Below are positions 1 to 9,115 of a stretch of DNA of 64,000 bases, piece by piece. Within the stretch, counting starts at the first letter, position 1. Each line of letters opens with the position of its first letter. The notes under the pieces were generated by a model. That model had not been told where the DNA came from, did no database searches, and worked only from the letters and a program-made list of their open reading frames with translations. Source of the DNA: CAUZIZ01 sp965218775 (GTDB lineage Bacteria; Acidobacteriota; UBA6911; RPQK01; JAJDTT01); the NCBI GenBank assembly GCA_965218775.1, contig CBDCLS010000004.1:124001-188000 (forward strand), read 5' to 3'. The position numbers were made by a program, and so were the translations under genes.

Positions 1-327
1 GACCCCGATCCTCCGATTAATGACCGGATGGGATTCTCGGTTGCCATTGACGGTACGACGATCGTCGTGGGTGCGCGACTGGTGGATAATCCGTCGAGCA
101 TAGGCGTGAACCACGGAGCCGTCTACGTCTTCGAAGGATCGCCTCCTCCCGCCGGCGAAAATTGGAACTGGACGTTGACGGACAAGCTCACGCCTTCCGA
201 TCCCAATCCAGGAGACTTCTTTGGAGTGTCGGTGGCCATCTCCTTCGCCCGTGTCAACCTCCGACTCCCTTCCACCACCACGGCAGGGAAGGGAACATTC
301 AGAAGTGTTGGTACAAGCGACAGTTAA
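1..327 (+). pseudogene. FG-GAP (integrin-alpha-like) repeat protein, truncated at both ends of what is visible
   Basis: The frame is open from the first base of the window, so the gene begins to the left. Two FG-GAP-type blades can be read: MGFSVAIDGTTIVVGA and the next repeat start, FFGVSVAIS, with a linker of the type GAVYVFE...W. The second blade should continue with a DGxxIVVGA strand, but after VAIS the reading changes to unrelated residues and stops at 327. I read this as the 5' part of an extracellular beta-propeller protein broken by a rearrangement. Such proteins often carry C-terminal sorting signals; an IPTL-CTERM relic lies at 8838-9092 on the other strand, but no link can be shown. 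Confidence 0.6.
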
Positions 328-771
328 TGGTTACGTAACCCAGCAACTACGTATTCATGTGAGCCTGATTCTAAGCTCGTAAGTGCTCGGAGTCAATTCC
401 CCGCCTGATGACTGGGGTAGGCGACAGATCTTCAGGGCTAGATCCAGCTTCAACAAGGTGAGTATGCTCGACTTCGATGAAAGCGATTAGGTAGAAATCA
501 CTCTCACCGCTCCAACGAGTTCCGTCGTGCTCCCAGGGAGATCCTACAGAACCGGGGTGGCCTCCTATCGTTGAAGAACGTCTCGGCGCAAGGTTATGAA
601 GGCGCGATCCTTTGCAGTCGCTTCGTGAAAGTGTCGTCCAGTTTAGAAAGCTCTAGGATATAGTCAGAAATCACTCGATCAATGGGAATTTGAATGTCGG
701 CTTCTAGGTGCGAAAGCGGTCATTCGATTGCGATCAAATCGGACGCTGTCTGTAAGATCGAGTGCCGACTA
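328..771. other. Gene-free degraded stretch
   Basis: No frame here has coding character that I recognise, and I see no RNA gene. It lies between a broken FG-GAP gene and a broken IS1-type transposase, so it is probably the scar of old insertions and deletions. Confidence 0.5.
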
Positions 772-1188
772 TCACAGCATGCGGGCCCGGAGCTGTGGTT
801 CGGAGAGGTAGCTCAGCGGAAACTCCGTCTTGAAGACCGTCCCCATCCGATCGTTGAACCGGGCAGCAGAGGTGGCCGCCGATTCAAGCCACCGGGCGAC
901 TGTGCCCCAGGCCATCCGTTTGATCCTGGCCATAGTCGAAATCGCAAGACCGTGGACACACATGCGGACGACTTCATCGAACAAAGACCTGGGTTTGTGC
1001 AGCCGATAATAAGGCGTGCCGTGAGTGGAGGAGAAGGTTCGACCGCATTGCTTGCAGCGGTAGCGCCGTCGTCTGCCCTGCCTGGTGATGTAGAAGGAGT
1101 GTCGGATGATGTTGCCTTTGCTGGACTGTCCTCTCAAGGAGCAATCGGGGTTTGGACAGGAGCGAGATCGTGTTCTGCTGTGCTTCAT
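772..1188 (-). pseudogene. IS1-family-like transposase, N-terminal remnant
   Basis: The 138-residue reading has a zinc ribbon (CPNPDC near the start, then RYRCKQCGRTF) followed by HGTPYYRLH and a helix-turn-helix stretch (VVRMCVHGLAISTMARIKRMAWGTV). That is the layout of the InsA-like DNA-binding half of IS1-type transposases. After the AARFND segment the frame drifts into unrelated residues and stops, and the expected catalytic DDE half is missing. The longer opposite-strand open frame over the same bases is a shadow. I could not define terminal repeats, so the element boundaries are unknown. Confidence 0.65.
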
Positions 1189-1513
1189 ACCTGTTCGATG
1201 GCAGAATACGACTCGGAAATCCAGGTAGGATCACGGATTGCAAGGGTCGTGGGGGAGGTCAACAACACTTCCCTGGAGAAGCACCCGGTCTCGATCGTAT
1301 TTGCGCTTCTTGCTCCTTCGTGTTAGTTGTGCTGCCAATGCCACTTTAGACAAAGGTTTCTAGGTTCGACATTCCCCAGCTGGATTTCCAGTACAATGAG
1401 CCAGCTCGGAATCTGATAGAAGTGGATTTTGCTAATCGTAGTTAGCACCTGTTCTGTGTTAACAAGGGATCAGGAGGCACCCACTCCATCAGGCTCCAAG
1501 ATGGCGATCCTCC

Positions 1514-1556
1514 ATGACCGTTGCGACGATTTTCAACCTCGTTGCCCTCCTGATCA
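1514..1556 (+). pseudogene. 5' end of Na+/H+ antiporter gene, cut off by IS insertion
   Basis: ATG at 1514 opens a frame MTVATIFNLVALLI that ends at the left edge of the IS element. Removing the element together with one 8-bp duplicate joins this frame exactly to LITLATVFGYINYRW at 3032, giving one continuous N-terminal membrane helix. The intact gene would encode about 418 residues. No good ribosome-binding site lies just before 1514, so the original start is not certain. Confidence 0.75.
1549..1556. repeat. Left target-site duplication CCTGATCA of the IS4-type element
   Basis: CCTGATCA sits directly before the left inverted repeat and again at 3031-3038 directly after the right one. The 8-bp direct repeat marks a clean insertion that has not recombined since. 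Confidence 0.9.
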
Positions 1557-3030
1557 CAGGACATTCCCCAAAAATTGAGGGTGAATTCTCTCAAGTAGTT
1601 GAGAACAAGAGAGTAGGGCGATAAGGGAAGTGGGATGGGTTGAAATTGGGAGAAAATGGGGGAACTGTCGACCCCCAAAAGTGTGGGTCCCTAGCGCTTA
1701 GACTGGTTGGCGGAACTCCAAACCCAACAACCAATTAAGCGGAGGGACCCAGATGCATGATGCCAAAGTAGCGTGGAAGATTCGAGAGCAGCTGAGAGAA
1801 TTTTCGGGGAAGGTCTCTGAAGGATTACCGAAGACCGCCGCTCGTTTGATCCGGGAGGTGCTCTACGGGATGCAGTGTCGGGCGTCGGTCCGGCTCAGCG
1901 AGATTGCGCGAGCACTGGAGGAGGAGATCGCTCTGAAGAAAGTCATCGAGCGGCTGAGCCGCCAACTCAACCGTCAGGGATTGAGAGGAGCGGTGGGAAA
2001 GAATCTGCTGGAGTTGGCGGCCTGGCGGGTGGAGAAGGAGACGCTGTTGATTGTGGACCCCACGGATGTGAGTAAGCCATATGCCCGGAAGATGCAATAC
2101 CTGGCGCGGGTCCGGGACGGCTCCCGAGGGGAGATCCGAGATGGATACTGGTGCTGTGAGGTGGTCGGAGCGAGGCGGGGGAGTGCCGAGGTGCTGCCGT
2201 TGTACCAGGAGCTGTACTCGCAGAAAGCGCCGGACTTTGTGAGCGAAAACGACGAGATCCTCAAGGCGATTGGGCGAGTCTCCAAAGCCACCCAAGGGCG
2301 AGGGATCTGGGTGATGGACCGGGGAGGGGATCGGGAGGAGATCCTCGAAGTCCTGCTGAAGCGGGGACACCCGTTCCTGGTGTGCCAGCGGGGGGATCGT
2401 CACCTGATCTCAGGGCGCAGCAAGAAGAGCGCCGAGGAGTGGGCGCGTGGTTGTCGGCGCCGCTACCGGGAAGTCGTGATCAAGGAGACGAGTGCGGGGG
2501 AGAAGGTCTACCGGTTGGAGTTTGGGGCCCGAGGGGTGCGTTTGCCCGGTTTCGACCAATCGCTGTACCTGGTGGTGGTGGATGGCTTTGGCCCCCGTCC
2601 CCTGATGCTTCTGACGAACCAGACGGTCAAACGCTCGCGCAAGAGCCAGTGGCGGGTGGTCGAGAGCTATCTGAGCCGCTGGCGTGTCGAGGAAACGATC
2701 CGATTTATCAAGCAGAGCTACGAGTTGGAAGACATCCGTTTGCTCAAGTATGAGCGCCTGCGCAATATGGCCGCCTTGGTCATGATCGCCGCCTTCTTCG
2801 CCTGTGTCTATCTGGGTAAAAGGGCCAAGCTGGCCCTTCTGGTCCAACACATCGAGCAGGCAGCCAAACGGATCTACGGCATCCCGGAGTTCCGCTTCTA
2901 TGCCATAGCCGATGGCATCAAGCAGCTCCTATTCGGCCGCCACAGCGGGATTGGCGGGGCTCGACCCGATCCCAGCTCCCGTCAGCTGTCCCTGCTTCCT
3001 CTGGGCCTCTGAAAAATGGGGAATGTCCAG
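1557..3030 (+). mobile_element. Complete IS4-superfamily insertion sequence, 1474 bp
   Basis: The ends are imperfect inverted repeats: CAGGACATTCCCCA on the left and, read inward from the right end, CTGGACATTCCCCA. The element is flanked by the 8-bp direct repeat CCTGATCA (1549-1556 and 3031-3038) and holds one uninterrupted transposase gene at 1753-3012. About 200 bp precede the gene. An 8-bp duplication falls within the range known for some IS4-superfamily groups. Intact ends, intact gene and perfect duplication all point to a recent insertion. The right repeat contains an ATG at 3023 in frame with the antiporter gene it interrupted. Confidence 0.92.
1753..3012 (+). CDS. IS4-superfamily DDE transposase
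   Basis: This 419-residue protein should cut and paste the surrounding 1.5-kb element. The first catalytic Asp lies in LLIVDPTDVSKPYA (about residue 102), the second in GIWVMDRGGDREE (about residue 189). The third catalytic residue is in YLSRWRVEETIRFIK near residue 315, which matches the Y-(2)-R-(3)-E-(6)-K signature of IS4-type transposases exactly. The long beta-strand insertion between second Asp and Glu is also typical. The gene runs to within 20 bp of the right inverted repeat. It looks fully intact, so the element may be active. I cannot assign a named IS. Confidence 0.9.
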   Translation: MHDAKVAWKIREQLREFSGKVSEGLPKTAARLIREVLYGMQCRASVRLSEIARALEEEIALKKVIERLSRQLNRQGLRGAVGKNLLELAAWRVEKETLLIVDPTDVSKPYARKMQYLARVRDGSRGEIRDGYWCCEVVGARRGSAEVLPLYQELYSQKAPDFVSENDEILKAIGRVSKATQGRGIWVMDRGGDREEILEVLLKRGHPFLVCQRGDRHLISGRSKKSAEEWARGCRRRYREVVIKETSAGEKVYRLEFGARGVRLPGFDQSLYLVVVDGFGPRPLMLLTNQTVKRSRKSQWRVVESYLSRWRVEETIRFIKQSYELEDIRLLKYERLRNMAALVMIAAFFACVYLGKRAKLALLVQHIEQAAKRIYGIPEFRFYAIADGIKQLLFGRHSGIGGARPDPSSRQLSLLPLGL

Positions 3031-4252
3031 CCTGATCACCCTTGCGACCGTTTTCGGTTACATTAACTATCGCTGGCTGCGACTCCCACAGACGATCGGC
3101 CTGGTGATCATCGCCCTGGCGGTGTCGGTGACGATTCTGTTGACCGATGCCGTCTTCCCGACGCTGGGACTCGACGCCACCGTGCGTCAAACCCTCACCG
3201 ACATCGACTTCTCGGAAACCCTGATGAAGGGGTTCCTCAGCTTCCTGCTGTTCGCCGGGGCCTTGCACGTCGACCTCAGCGCACTTCTCAGTCGGCGCTG
3301 GGCCATATCGCTGCTTGCGACCGTCGGCATCGTGACGTCCACGTTGATTGTCGCTGGACTGATGTTCTACGGCTTCGGGATCTTGGGTTTCGAGGTCCCG
3401 CTAATGTACTGCCTCGTGTTCGGCGCGCTGATCTCACCGACCGATCCGGTGGCCGTCATAGGTATCCTCAAAGAGGTAAAAGTACCCGAGTCTCTAGAAG
3501 CAAAGATTGCGGGCGAGAGCCTCTTCAATGATGGTGTGGGGGTAGTGCTTTTCAGTGTCCTCGTTTCGGTAGCTGCCGGCGAGGGCCAGCACGGGGAAGC
3601 GAGCTTCGCTGGGGCGGTCCAGTTGCTGGCAACGGAAGCGCTTGGTGGTATCGCGCTAGGGCTCGCAGCCGGCTACTCCGCGTATCGTGCAATGAAGGCG
3701 ATCAACCAACACAACCTCGAGGTGTTGATCACGCTGTCGCTCGTGATGGCAACCTATGCCCTGGCGTCCCAGCTGCATGTGTCGGGGCCCCTCGGCATGG
3801 TGGTCGCCGGGCTGTTCATCGGCAACCACGGGAAACAATTTGCCATGAGCGTCGAAACTCGGCACCACATCGAGACGTTTTGGTCATTGATTGACGAGGG
3901 ACTGAACTCTCTGTTGTTCCTCGCCATCGGATTCGAGGTTATGGCGATCACAATCACCGGTCAAATCGTCGGTGCCGCGGTCTTGGCGATTCCCGTGGTG
4001 CTGCTGGCGCGGTGGGTGAGCGTGACCGGCCCAATCAAGCTTCTAGGGGTGTGGCGAGAGTTTACGAAAGGCGCGATCCCCGTGCTGACGTGGGGCGGCT
4101 TGCGGGGCGGCATTTCGGTCGCCCTCGCCCTGTCCTTGCCGGCGAGTCCCGTCAAACCGGTGCTGCTCGCGACGACCTACGGTGTCGTGATCTTCTCCAT
4201 CATCATCCAGGGGCTGACCATCCAAAAAGTCGTGCGGGCGGTAGTTCGGTAA
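3023..4252 (+). CDS. Na+/H+ antiporter (CPA1/NhaP type), N-terminus replaced by IS insertion
   Basis: This is a polytopic inner-membrane cation/proton exchanger. Family motifs are present: SPTDPVAVIGILKEV with the ion-binding Asp-Pro region, GESLFNDGVGVVLF, and WGGLRGGISVALALSLP near the C-terminus, spread over about 12 hydrophobic segments. The IS at 1557-3030 removed the first 12-13 codons from the body of the gene. An ATG inside the right inverted repeat (3023) gives MSSLITLATVFG, restoring an almost complete first helix. An open frame also extends back to 2912 inside the transposase gene. Whether it is expressed is uncertain, because no strong ribosome-binding site precedes 3023. The substrate (Na+ or K+) is inferred from the family. 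Confidence 0.8.
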   Translation: MSSLITLATVFGYINYRWLRLPQTIGLVIIALAVSVTILLTDAVFPTLGLDATVRQTLTDIDFSETLMKGFLSFLLFAGALHVDLSALLSRRWAISLLATVGIVTSTLIVAGLMFYGFGILGFEVPLMYCLVFGALISPTDPVAVIGILKEVKVPESLEAKIAGESLFNDGVGVVLFSVLVSVAAGEGQHGEASFAGAVQLLATEALGGIALGLAAGYSAYRAMKAINQHNLEVLITLSLVMATYALASQLHVSGPLGMVVAGLFIGNHGKQFAMSVETRHHIETFWSLIDEGLNSLLFLAIGFEVMAITITGQIVGAAVLAIPVVLLARWVSVTGPIKLLGVWREFTKGAIPVLTWGGLRGGISVALALSLPASPVKPVLLATTYGVVIFSIIIQGLTIQKVVRAVVR

Positions 4253-4426
4253 CGCGGCACTCAGGCAACCAACTGCTCCGGGAAGGCCACGACCATGAGC
4301 TGTAGGCAGGGGAGTTTCTTATGATAGGCAATCCTCGGCGACTTGTTTGTTCGCATCCAAGCCGAGGAAGTCAGGCACAAGATCGATTTCTCGGCCCTCG
4401 GCGACGTTCGTTTCGCCAACTGATAG

Positions 4427-4600
4427 GCCACGATAGCGTCGGCTTGGTATTGGTCAAACTACGACATTTCACCCGACGGTCAGAGGTTCTTCATGGTCAG
4501 GGAAGCCGAGGAGACAAAGGGAGCAGCAGCACGGGACGAATTGATCGTTGTCCTCAACTGGTTCGAAGTACTCAAGCGGCTGGTGCCGACGGGGGAGTAG
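4427..4600 (+). pseudogene. C-terminal scrap of a Ser/Thr protein kinase with PD40/WD40-type repeats
   Basis: The frame reads NYDISPDGQRFFMVRE, then DELIVVLNWFEVLKRLVPTGE and a stop at 4598-4600. This is the characteristic ending of large eukaryotic-like Ser/Thr kinases with TolB-like propellers that are abundant in Acidobacteriota. An in-frame TAG at 4424 and the lack of upstream kinase sequence show that only the tail survives. The rest of 4253-4738 holds nothing else I recognise. The fragment is a useful hint of the phylum. Confidence 0.6.
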
Positions 4601-4738
4601 TCTCAACCGGTTTCTCATTCTCATAATCTCTTACAAAAAGCTCAACGGGACGTCCCGCTGCCTCGGCGGCGGTCTATCTTACCTAGGGACAGGTAGCGAA
4701 GGCCTGTGTGTCGGTGATAGCTGCCGCGGCTTGGCCGA

Positions 4739-6190
4739 GTGGGTTCGTGTACTGCTTGGTCTGATTGGTCTGGGTGCAAATCCGAACTCGCGGCACTCGC
4801 TCAGCAGCATTTTGGCGCCAGAATGGATCGCCTGCACCTGCCTGCCAGCTGGTCCTCAACAGAGAATGCTCTGGAAGGACTGGCCTTTGGAGCCAAAGAC
4901 GCACTTCTTGTGATCGACGATTTCTGTCCTACAGGATCACGCTATGACAAAGAGAAGTTGCACAAAGCGGCAGATCGAGTATTGCGAGCGCAAGGGAACC
5001 AATCTGGTAGGCAGCGGATGTGGGCAGACACAAGACTCCGTCCAGAGAAGCCAGCAAGGGGGTCCATGTTGTGTACTGGTGAGGATATCCCCAACGGACA
5101 ATCGCTCCGGGCTCGGATGCTGATTATTGAGGTTTCTCCGGGCGATATGAACTGGGACAAACTATCCCACTGCCAGGCAGACGGTGCAAACGGTTTGTAT
5201 GCGCTGGCAATGGCAGAATTCATCCAGTGGTTAGCATCGCGGTACGAGTCGGCGAGAAGTGGCCTGAAGGAAGAACTAGCCGAACTTCGCGCTAAGGCTC
5301 ACCAGAGCGGCATGCACAAACGCATTCCTGAGCTCGTTGCCAACCTGGCTTTGGGCTGGCGGTATTTCCTCGACTTCGCAGAGGAGGTTGGAGCGATCAC
5401 CAAGGAGCGAAATGCTGAGCTATGGCAGCAGGGTTGGAAAGCTCTAGGCGAAGCCGCAGCGAAACAGGAAGCCTTCCAAGCCGCAGGTGAACCTACCCAA
5501 CGGTTCCTCGAATTGTTGGCTGCTGCTCTTGCCAGCGGCCGAGCACACGTGACCGACCCTAAAGGTGCTGATCCCCCGTCTCCGTCGGCCTGGGGTTGGA
5601 AGATAGACTACGCTGGATACTCCCCTGGGGGGGATCGGATTGGCTACGTCGATGGTGATGATCTTTACCTGATCCCCGAGACCTCCTATCAGGTTGCGCA
5701 AAGAGGCGCTGGTGGAGAGGGCGTGGGGGTCAATCCCAAAACGTTGTCCAAGCGTCTGGATGAAAAGGGACTCCTTCGTTCGAAAGAACCCCGGAGGAAC
5801 ACCGTGAGAAAGGACCTTGCTGGTGCTCGCCGTAATGTCCTGCATCTTCATAAAGACTCCCTGATCGTGACAAGACCTCGCCTGTCGATCAAAGAGCAGA
5901 TCGCTGTGCTGGATGTGTTGATCGACTTGACTGATGGGAGGGGCGAGGAGTTTGTCCTGCCCAACGACCTCATCGCCAAACTCGCGGAACAGTGTGCTGG
6001 CATTGCCGTCATCGATCTGAACGAATTACTACAGGGCTGGGGATTCGAGAAGAGAAAAACGAAGATCTACGGAGCGCCTTTGGATGCCTGGCATCTGGTA
6101 GAGGCCAGAATTCGGGAGCTACGGGAGGCTCTCTCCGATAGCCCTCAGGCGGCTACTACATCGACTACAGGGGACGACTATGTGCACTGA
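4739..6190 (+). pseudogene. Primase/helicase-type ATPase (DUF927-like) of an integrative element, 5' truncated
   Basis: The readable part begins at KSELAALAQQHFGARMDRLHLPASWSSTENALEGLAF and continues through DALLVIDDFCPTGS (Walker B-like) and CTGEDIPNGQSLRARMLIIEVSPGDMNW to the end. These are recognisable features of the DUF927/primase-associated ATPases used by integrative elements for their own replication. The normal Walker A GxTGxxKS is corrupted to SDWSGCKS, the N-terminal primase part is absent, and the first 15 residues look like read-through of unrelated sequence. I therefore treat it as a decayed gene. It overlaps the next open frame and is followed by ATPase, DNA-binding and integrase genes on the same strand. 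Confidence 0.6.
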
Positions 6191-6305
6191 AGGTGTGGCC
6201 CGAGCTTATGAAACCCACCTCCTCTTTGGGAGGTGGGAGCAACTATTAACTTGGATCGAAGGCTTGAGATCCCAACAGCTCGGAGAAGGAGCAAAAGGTA
6301 GAACA

Positions 6306-6998
6306 ATGCAATTAGAAGTACTTAACCGAGAGTTTCACAGCCGCCTGGGCATCACCGACCCGGCGGCAATTCCGGCCGTGGCGTCAGCGATGGTTGCCAA
6401 CCGGTTAACCACTGAACCAATCTGGCTGATGCTCATCGGGCCGCCGGGGTGCGGCAAGGGTGAAATCATCGAGGCTACTTCGGGCGTGACGCGCTCCCTT
6501 ACGGAGGCCTTGCCAGGTTTGACCGCTGGGACTCCAACTCTGTTCCCACCGCCCAGACCCGGCTTGATCGTGCCGGCAACCGAGGACGTGCTGAAAGATC
6601 CGGATTTCCTTGAGTTCCTGGGCGACTGCTTTTTTTACCTGCGTATCAGACAGCCCGACGCGGCAGCTGAGAAGCTGGCGGCTCAATTCGCGGAAAACCT
6701 GGAAGCCAATAGAGCGAAGCTGCGCGCCGCAGTGGAAGAGTTTCTCAGGGCGCTCGACATCAACGTTCTTCCTGAGCTGACGTCGGAACTGACGCAGCGG
6801 ATTGAATCGGCAGCGAGAGCCTTTCCAGCCGCCTCACGCGAAAGGCGAATGAAGGAGCTAACGGTGTTCTGCCAGGCAGCCCTGATATGCGGCGTCGAGG
6901 ATGTCGGTGGTCTCGTCGAGCGGTTGACGCAGGTGCGGACTTTGATCGCTGCTGGCGTCGTCGAGAGGGCAGTGGGCAAGCTGAGAACGAGCCGATGA
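6306..6998 (+). CDS. P-loop ATPase of the integrative element, possibly internally deleted
   Basis: I chose the ATG at 6306 (MQLEVLNREFHSRLGI) because a GGAGAAGGAG stretch lies upstream; the open frame extends to 6180, overlapping the previous gene. The protein has a P-loop (LMLIGPPGCGKGEII, about residue 45) followed by TEALPGLTAGTPTL, then changes abruptly to a C-terminal helical region (VPATEDVLKDPDFLEFLGDCFFYLRIRQPD...). No Walker B or arginine-finger region can be found between them, so an in-frame deletion of the ATPase core is likely. It overlaps the following gene by four bases (ATGA). I infer its role only from neighbours. Confidence 0.5.
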   Translation: MQLEVLNREFHSRLGITDPAAIPAVASAMVANRLTTEPIWLMLIGPPGCGKGEIIEATSGVTRSLTEALPGLTAGTPTLFPPPRPGLIVPATEDVLKDPDFLEFLGDCFFYLRIRQPDAAAEKLAAQFAENLEANRAKLRAAVEEFLRALDINVLPELTSELTQRIESAARAFPAASRERRMKELTVFCQAALICGVEDVGGLVERLTQVRTLIAAGVVERAVGKLRTSR

Positions 6999-7267
6999 TG
7001 AGGAGAAAACCGAACTACCTGATCCAAGTCCCAAACCAGCGACTGTTTAACAGCAAGAGCGCCGCACGCTATCTAGACGTGTGCCCGGACACGTTGTGCA
7101 AATATGCCGACCTGGGACGGCTCAAGGCACGTCGACTGGAAAAGCGTCGAGTCTTCGCCCTGGAGGATCTCGACGACTTCGTTAACAGCTTGCCCGAATA
7201 CACCCCCGCGCCATACACTCACCTTGGCGGAAAACCCGGTGGAAAGGAGATAGAGAATGGGAATTAA
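6995..7267 (+). CDS. Excisionase-like helix-turn-helix protein
   Basis: About 90 residues from the ATG at 6995 (a second ATG follows at 6998), overlapping the stop of the ATPase gene by four bases. The core LFNSKSAARYLDVCPDTLCKYADLGRLKARRLEKRRVFALEDLDDFV is a winged helix-turn-helix of the MerR/excisionase class, with the usual AARYLxV...L...G.LKA pattern. Its gene overlaps the integrase start by 11 bases. The likely job is controlling integration direction or integrase expression. Translational coupling with the integrase is probable. Confidence 0.75.
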   Translation: MMRRKPNYLIQVPNQRLFNSKSAARYLDVCPDTLCKYADLGRLKARRLEKRRVFALEDLDDFVNSLPEYTPAPYTHLGGKPGGKEIENGN

Positions 7268-8342
7268 CCGGGTTACAAAGCGAGGTGAGCTGCGCATTGA
7301 GGTACGAAAGCGGTGGCCGGATGGGACGACCTTTCGGCGGTACTATCCGAATATGACGTTGGCGAAGCAAACATTGATGCGAGTTGAGACATCGATTCTG
7401 GATGGTTCCTGGCAGCAGTGGAAGCAGGAAATGGAGGGCGGCGCAATGCCGACCATCGCAGACTTCTCCGAGCGCTTTCTGGAAGAGTACGCGAAGCCTC
7501 GAATGCGCTCTTGGGATCGGTATGAGCTTTCGTTGCGCACCATCGCAAAGGATCTAGGGCGAGTCCTGCTGGACCAACTCAAACGCGAGAAGCTCTACAA
7601 GTGGATGAAGAAGCGCAAAAACCAAGTCACCGCGGCCAGCGTGAATCGGGATATCGCTGCTCTGAAAAAAATGTACTCTTGGGCAAATGAGATTGGCGTC
7701 CTCCACGACAATCCGTTGCGTGGCTTTCGACTGTTCCCGGAAGAGATAAAGGAGCGTCGACCTCTCACACTCGACGAATACGGCTCGTTACTGAGGATGG
7801 CCCATGACCCGCTGCTACGGACCTTTCTTACCATCCTGGGTGAGACGGGATGTCGTCGGTCTGAAGCTCTGCATTTGAAGCGTAGTGACCTTGATTTCGT
7901 GAATCGCACGGTGACCTTTAATCGGGTGAAGAATAGAAAGGCTCGTGTCGTACCAATGTCGCCACGTTTAGACGTTGCGCTCCAGGAGTACTTGACCTCA
8001 GCTACGAACAGAAGCGGCTACGTGCTGATCAATCCCCACACCGGCAGGCGGCTGGTAGATCCGAAGAAGGGGTTTGAGAGCGCAGCAGAATGGGCTCAGG
8101 TCCCGTGGCTAAGGATTCACGACCTGCGACGATTTCGGGCAACCCAATGGGCCATGGCAGGAATCCCACCGCACACAATTCAGAAGCTTCTTGGGCATGC
8201 GAGCCTGCAAACCACGATGAGGTATTTACAACATGTGGATACCTCCTTCGATCTCGTGCGCGAGGCTTTTGAGCGGGAGAGTGGGAGACAAATGGGAGAC
8301 ACCCCGGGTGGCTCTCCGAAGGCGCTTCCGCTAAGTCATTGA
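7257..8342 (+). CDS. Tyrosine recombinase (integrase)
   Basis: This is a 361-residue phage-type integrase. An N-terminal SAM-like DNA-binding domain covers roughly residues 65-155. The catalytic domain has the first Arg in GETGCRRSEALHL (about 199), HDLRR (about 288-292), LLGHASLQTTMRYLQH with the third His and the nucleophilic Tyr near 323. All active-site residues are present, so the protein may still work although the neighbouring genes are decayed. Its stop lies seven bases from the 3' end of the tRNA-Arg gene, as expected for an element that uses the tRNA 3' end as its attachment site. Confidence 0.92.
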   Translation: MGINRVTKRGELRIEVRKRWPDGTTFRRYYPNMTLAKQTLMRVETSILDGSWQQWKQEMEGGAMPTIADFSERFLEEYAKPRMRSWDRYELSLRTIAKDLGRVLLDQLKREKLYKWMKKRKNQVTAASVNRDIAALKKMYSWANEIGVLHDNPLRGFRLFPEEIKERRPLTLDEYGSLLRMAHDPLLRTFLTILGETGCRRSEALHLKRSDLDFVNRTVTFNRVKNRKARVVPMSPRLDVALQEYLTSATNRSGYVLINPHTGRRLVDPKKGFESAAEWAQVPWLRIHDLRRFRATQWAMAGIPPHTIQKLLGHASLQTTMRYLQHVDTSFDLVREAFERESGRQMGDTPGGSPKALPLSH

Positions 8343-8348
8343 AAAGTT

Positions 8349-8425
<77 letters not shown>

Positions 8426-8837
8426 ACAAAGGGTCAGCCGATTATCCCATTTCTGCGTGGGACTCTGTGTGACAGTCGCCTTTTCCCACACTTCAATATG
8501 GTTCTTCGCTCAGAGTCGGGGACTATTTCAGTGCTTTGTCCCGCGGGCAGGCGAAGGTGTCCTTTACAGGAGATCCTTTTCCTCGGCTCCTTTGAGCCGC
8601 TGTAAGAGAGGAACTCAAAACTTCCTTCGACCCGCTCATCGAAGGCTGTAAAGTTGGCGGTACCCTCGGTATCGGGCGAAGAGCAACAGATTACTCATAA
8701 CTCGTGGCTCCTCGTAAGTGACTCGAATGACTCACTTGTATCATATGCTCCCCGCAACCTGCCTGGCAGGTCTCAAATGATTCAGGCCCGATCCGCGCCG
8801 CCAGTGGCCAGGGCGGAACCAGCAGCTGATGTGGCGA
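8426..8837. other. Intergenic stretch without recognised features
   Basis: No credible gene is visible on either strand. An apparent frame running across the tRNA into this region is the usual artefact of translating a tRNA-Arg gene. The promoter of the tRNA must lie here, but I cannot point to it. Confidence 0.5.
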
Positions 8838-9092
8838 TCAGAGGGGAGTCCAAACGACACCGGTCGGACTAGAGAAACTCCCGGTCCTCAAGCGGTGGAT
8901 CCCTCCCCCTGGCAATGCGATCAGAAGCAGGACTATTCCCCACTCCGAAAGAGTTGGAATCGTGTCCACTGGAGGGGCAGGAAGAGGCTGCGCTAGCACC
9001 AGCATGTTTTGGGTGGCGGTGGTGGCGCTATTCTTCCCCCTCTCTCCCAGCCGAATATCTGCCGGTGAGAATCCCAAACTCTTGCCAGCCAA
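8838..9092 (-). pseudogene. IPTL-CTERM sorting-signal remnant
   Basis: The minus strand reads VDTIPTLSEWGIVLLLIALPGGG followed by IHRLR. That is the tripartite IPTL-CTERM signal: IPTLSEWG motif, hydrophobic helix, then a basic cluster. Such signals end secreted proteins processed by an exosortase/archaeosortase-like transpeptidase. Only about 40 residues before the motif are readable and no signal peptide or mature domain exists, so this is the tail of a lost gene. It sits head-on to the aconitase X gene. The stop comes 15 residues after the basic cluster, later than usual. Confidence 0.6.
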
Positions 9093-9115
9093 AAACGTCT
9101 GGTGTACTTTTGCTG

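Noticed and set aside
694..1326. 210-codon plus-strand open frame
   Set aside because: It is the opposite strand of the IS1-type transposase remnant, which has recognisable zinc-ribbon residues; this frame has none.
2912..3022. Extended N-terminus of the antiporter inside the IS
   Set aside because: The residues are an alternate-frame reading of the transposase C-terminus. The true 5' end lies to the left of the IS at 1514.
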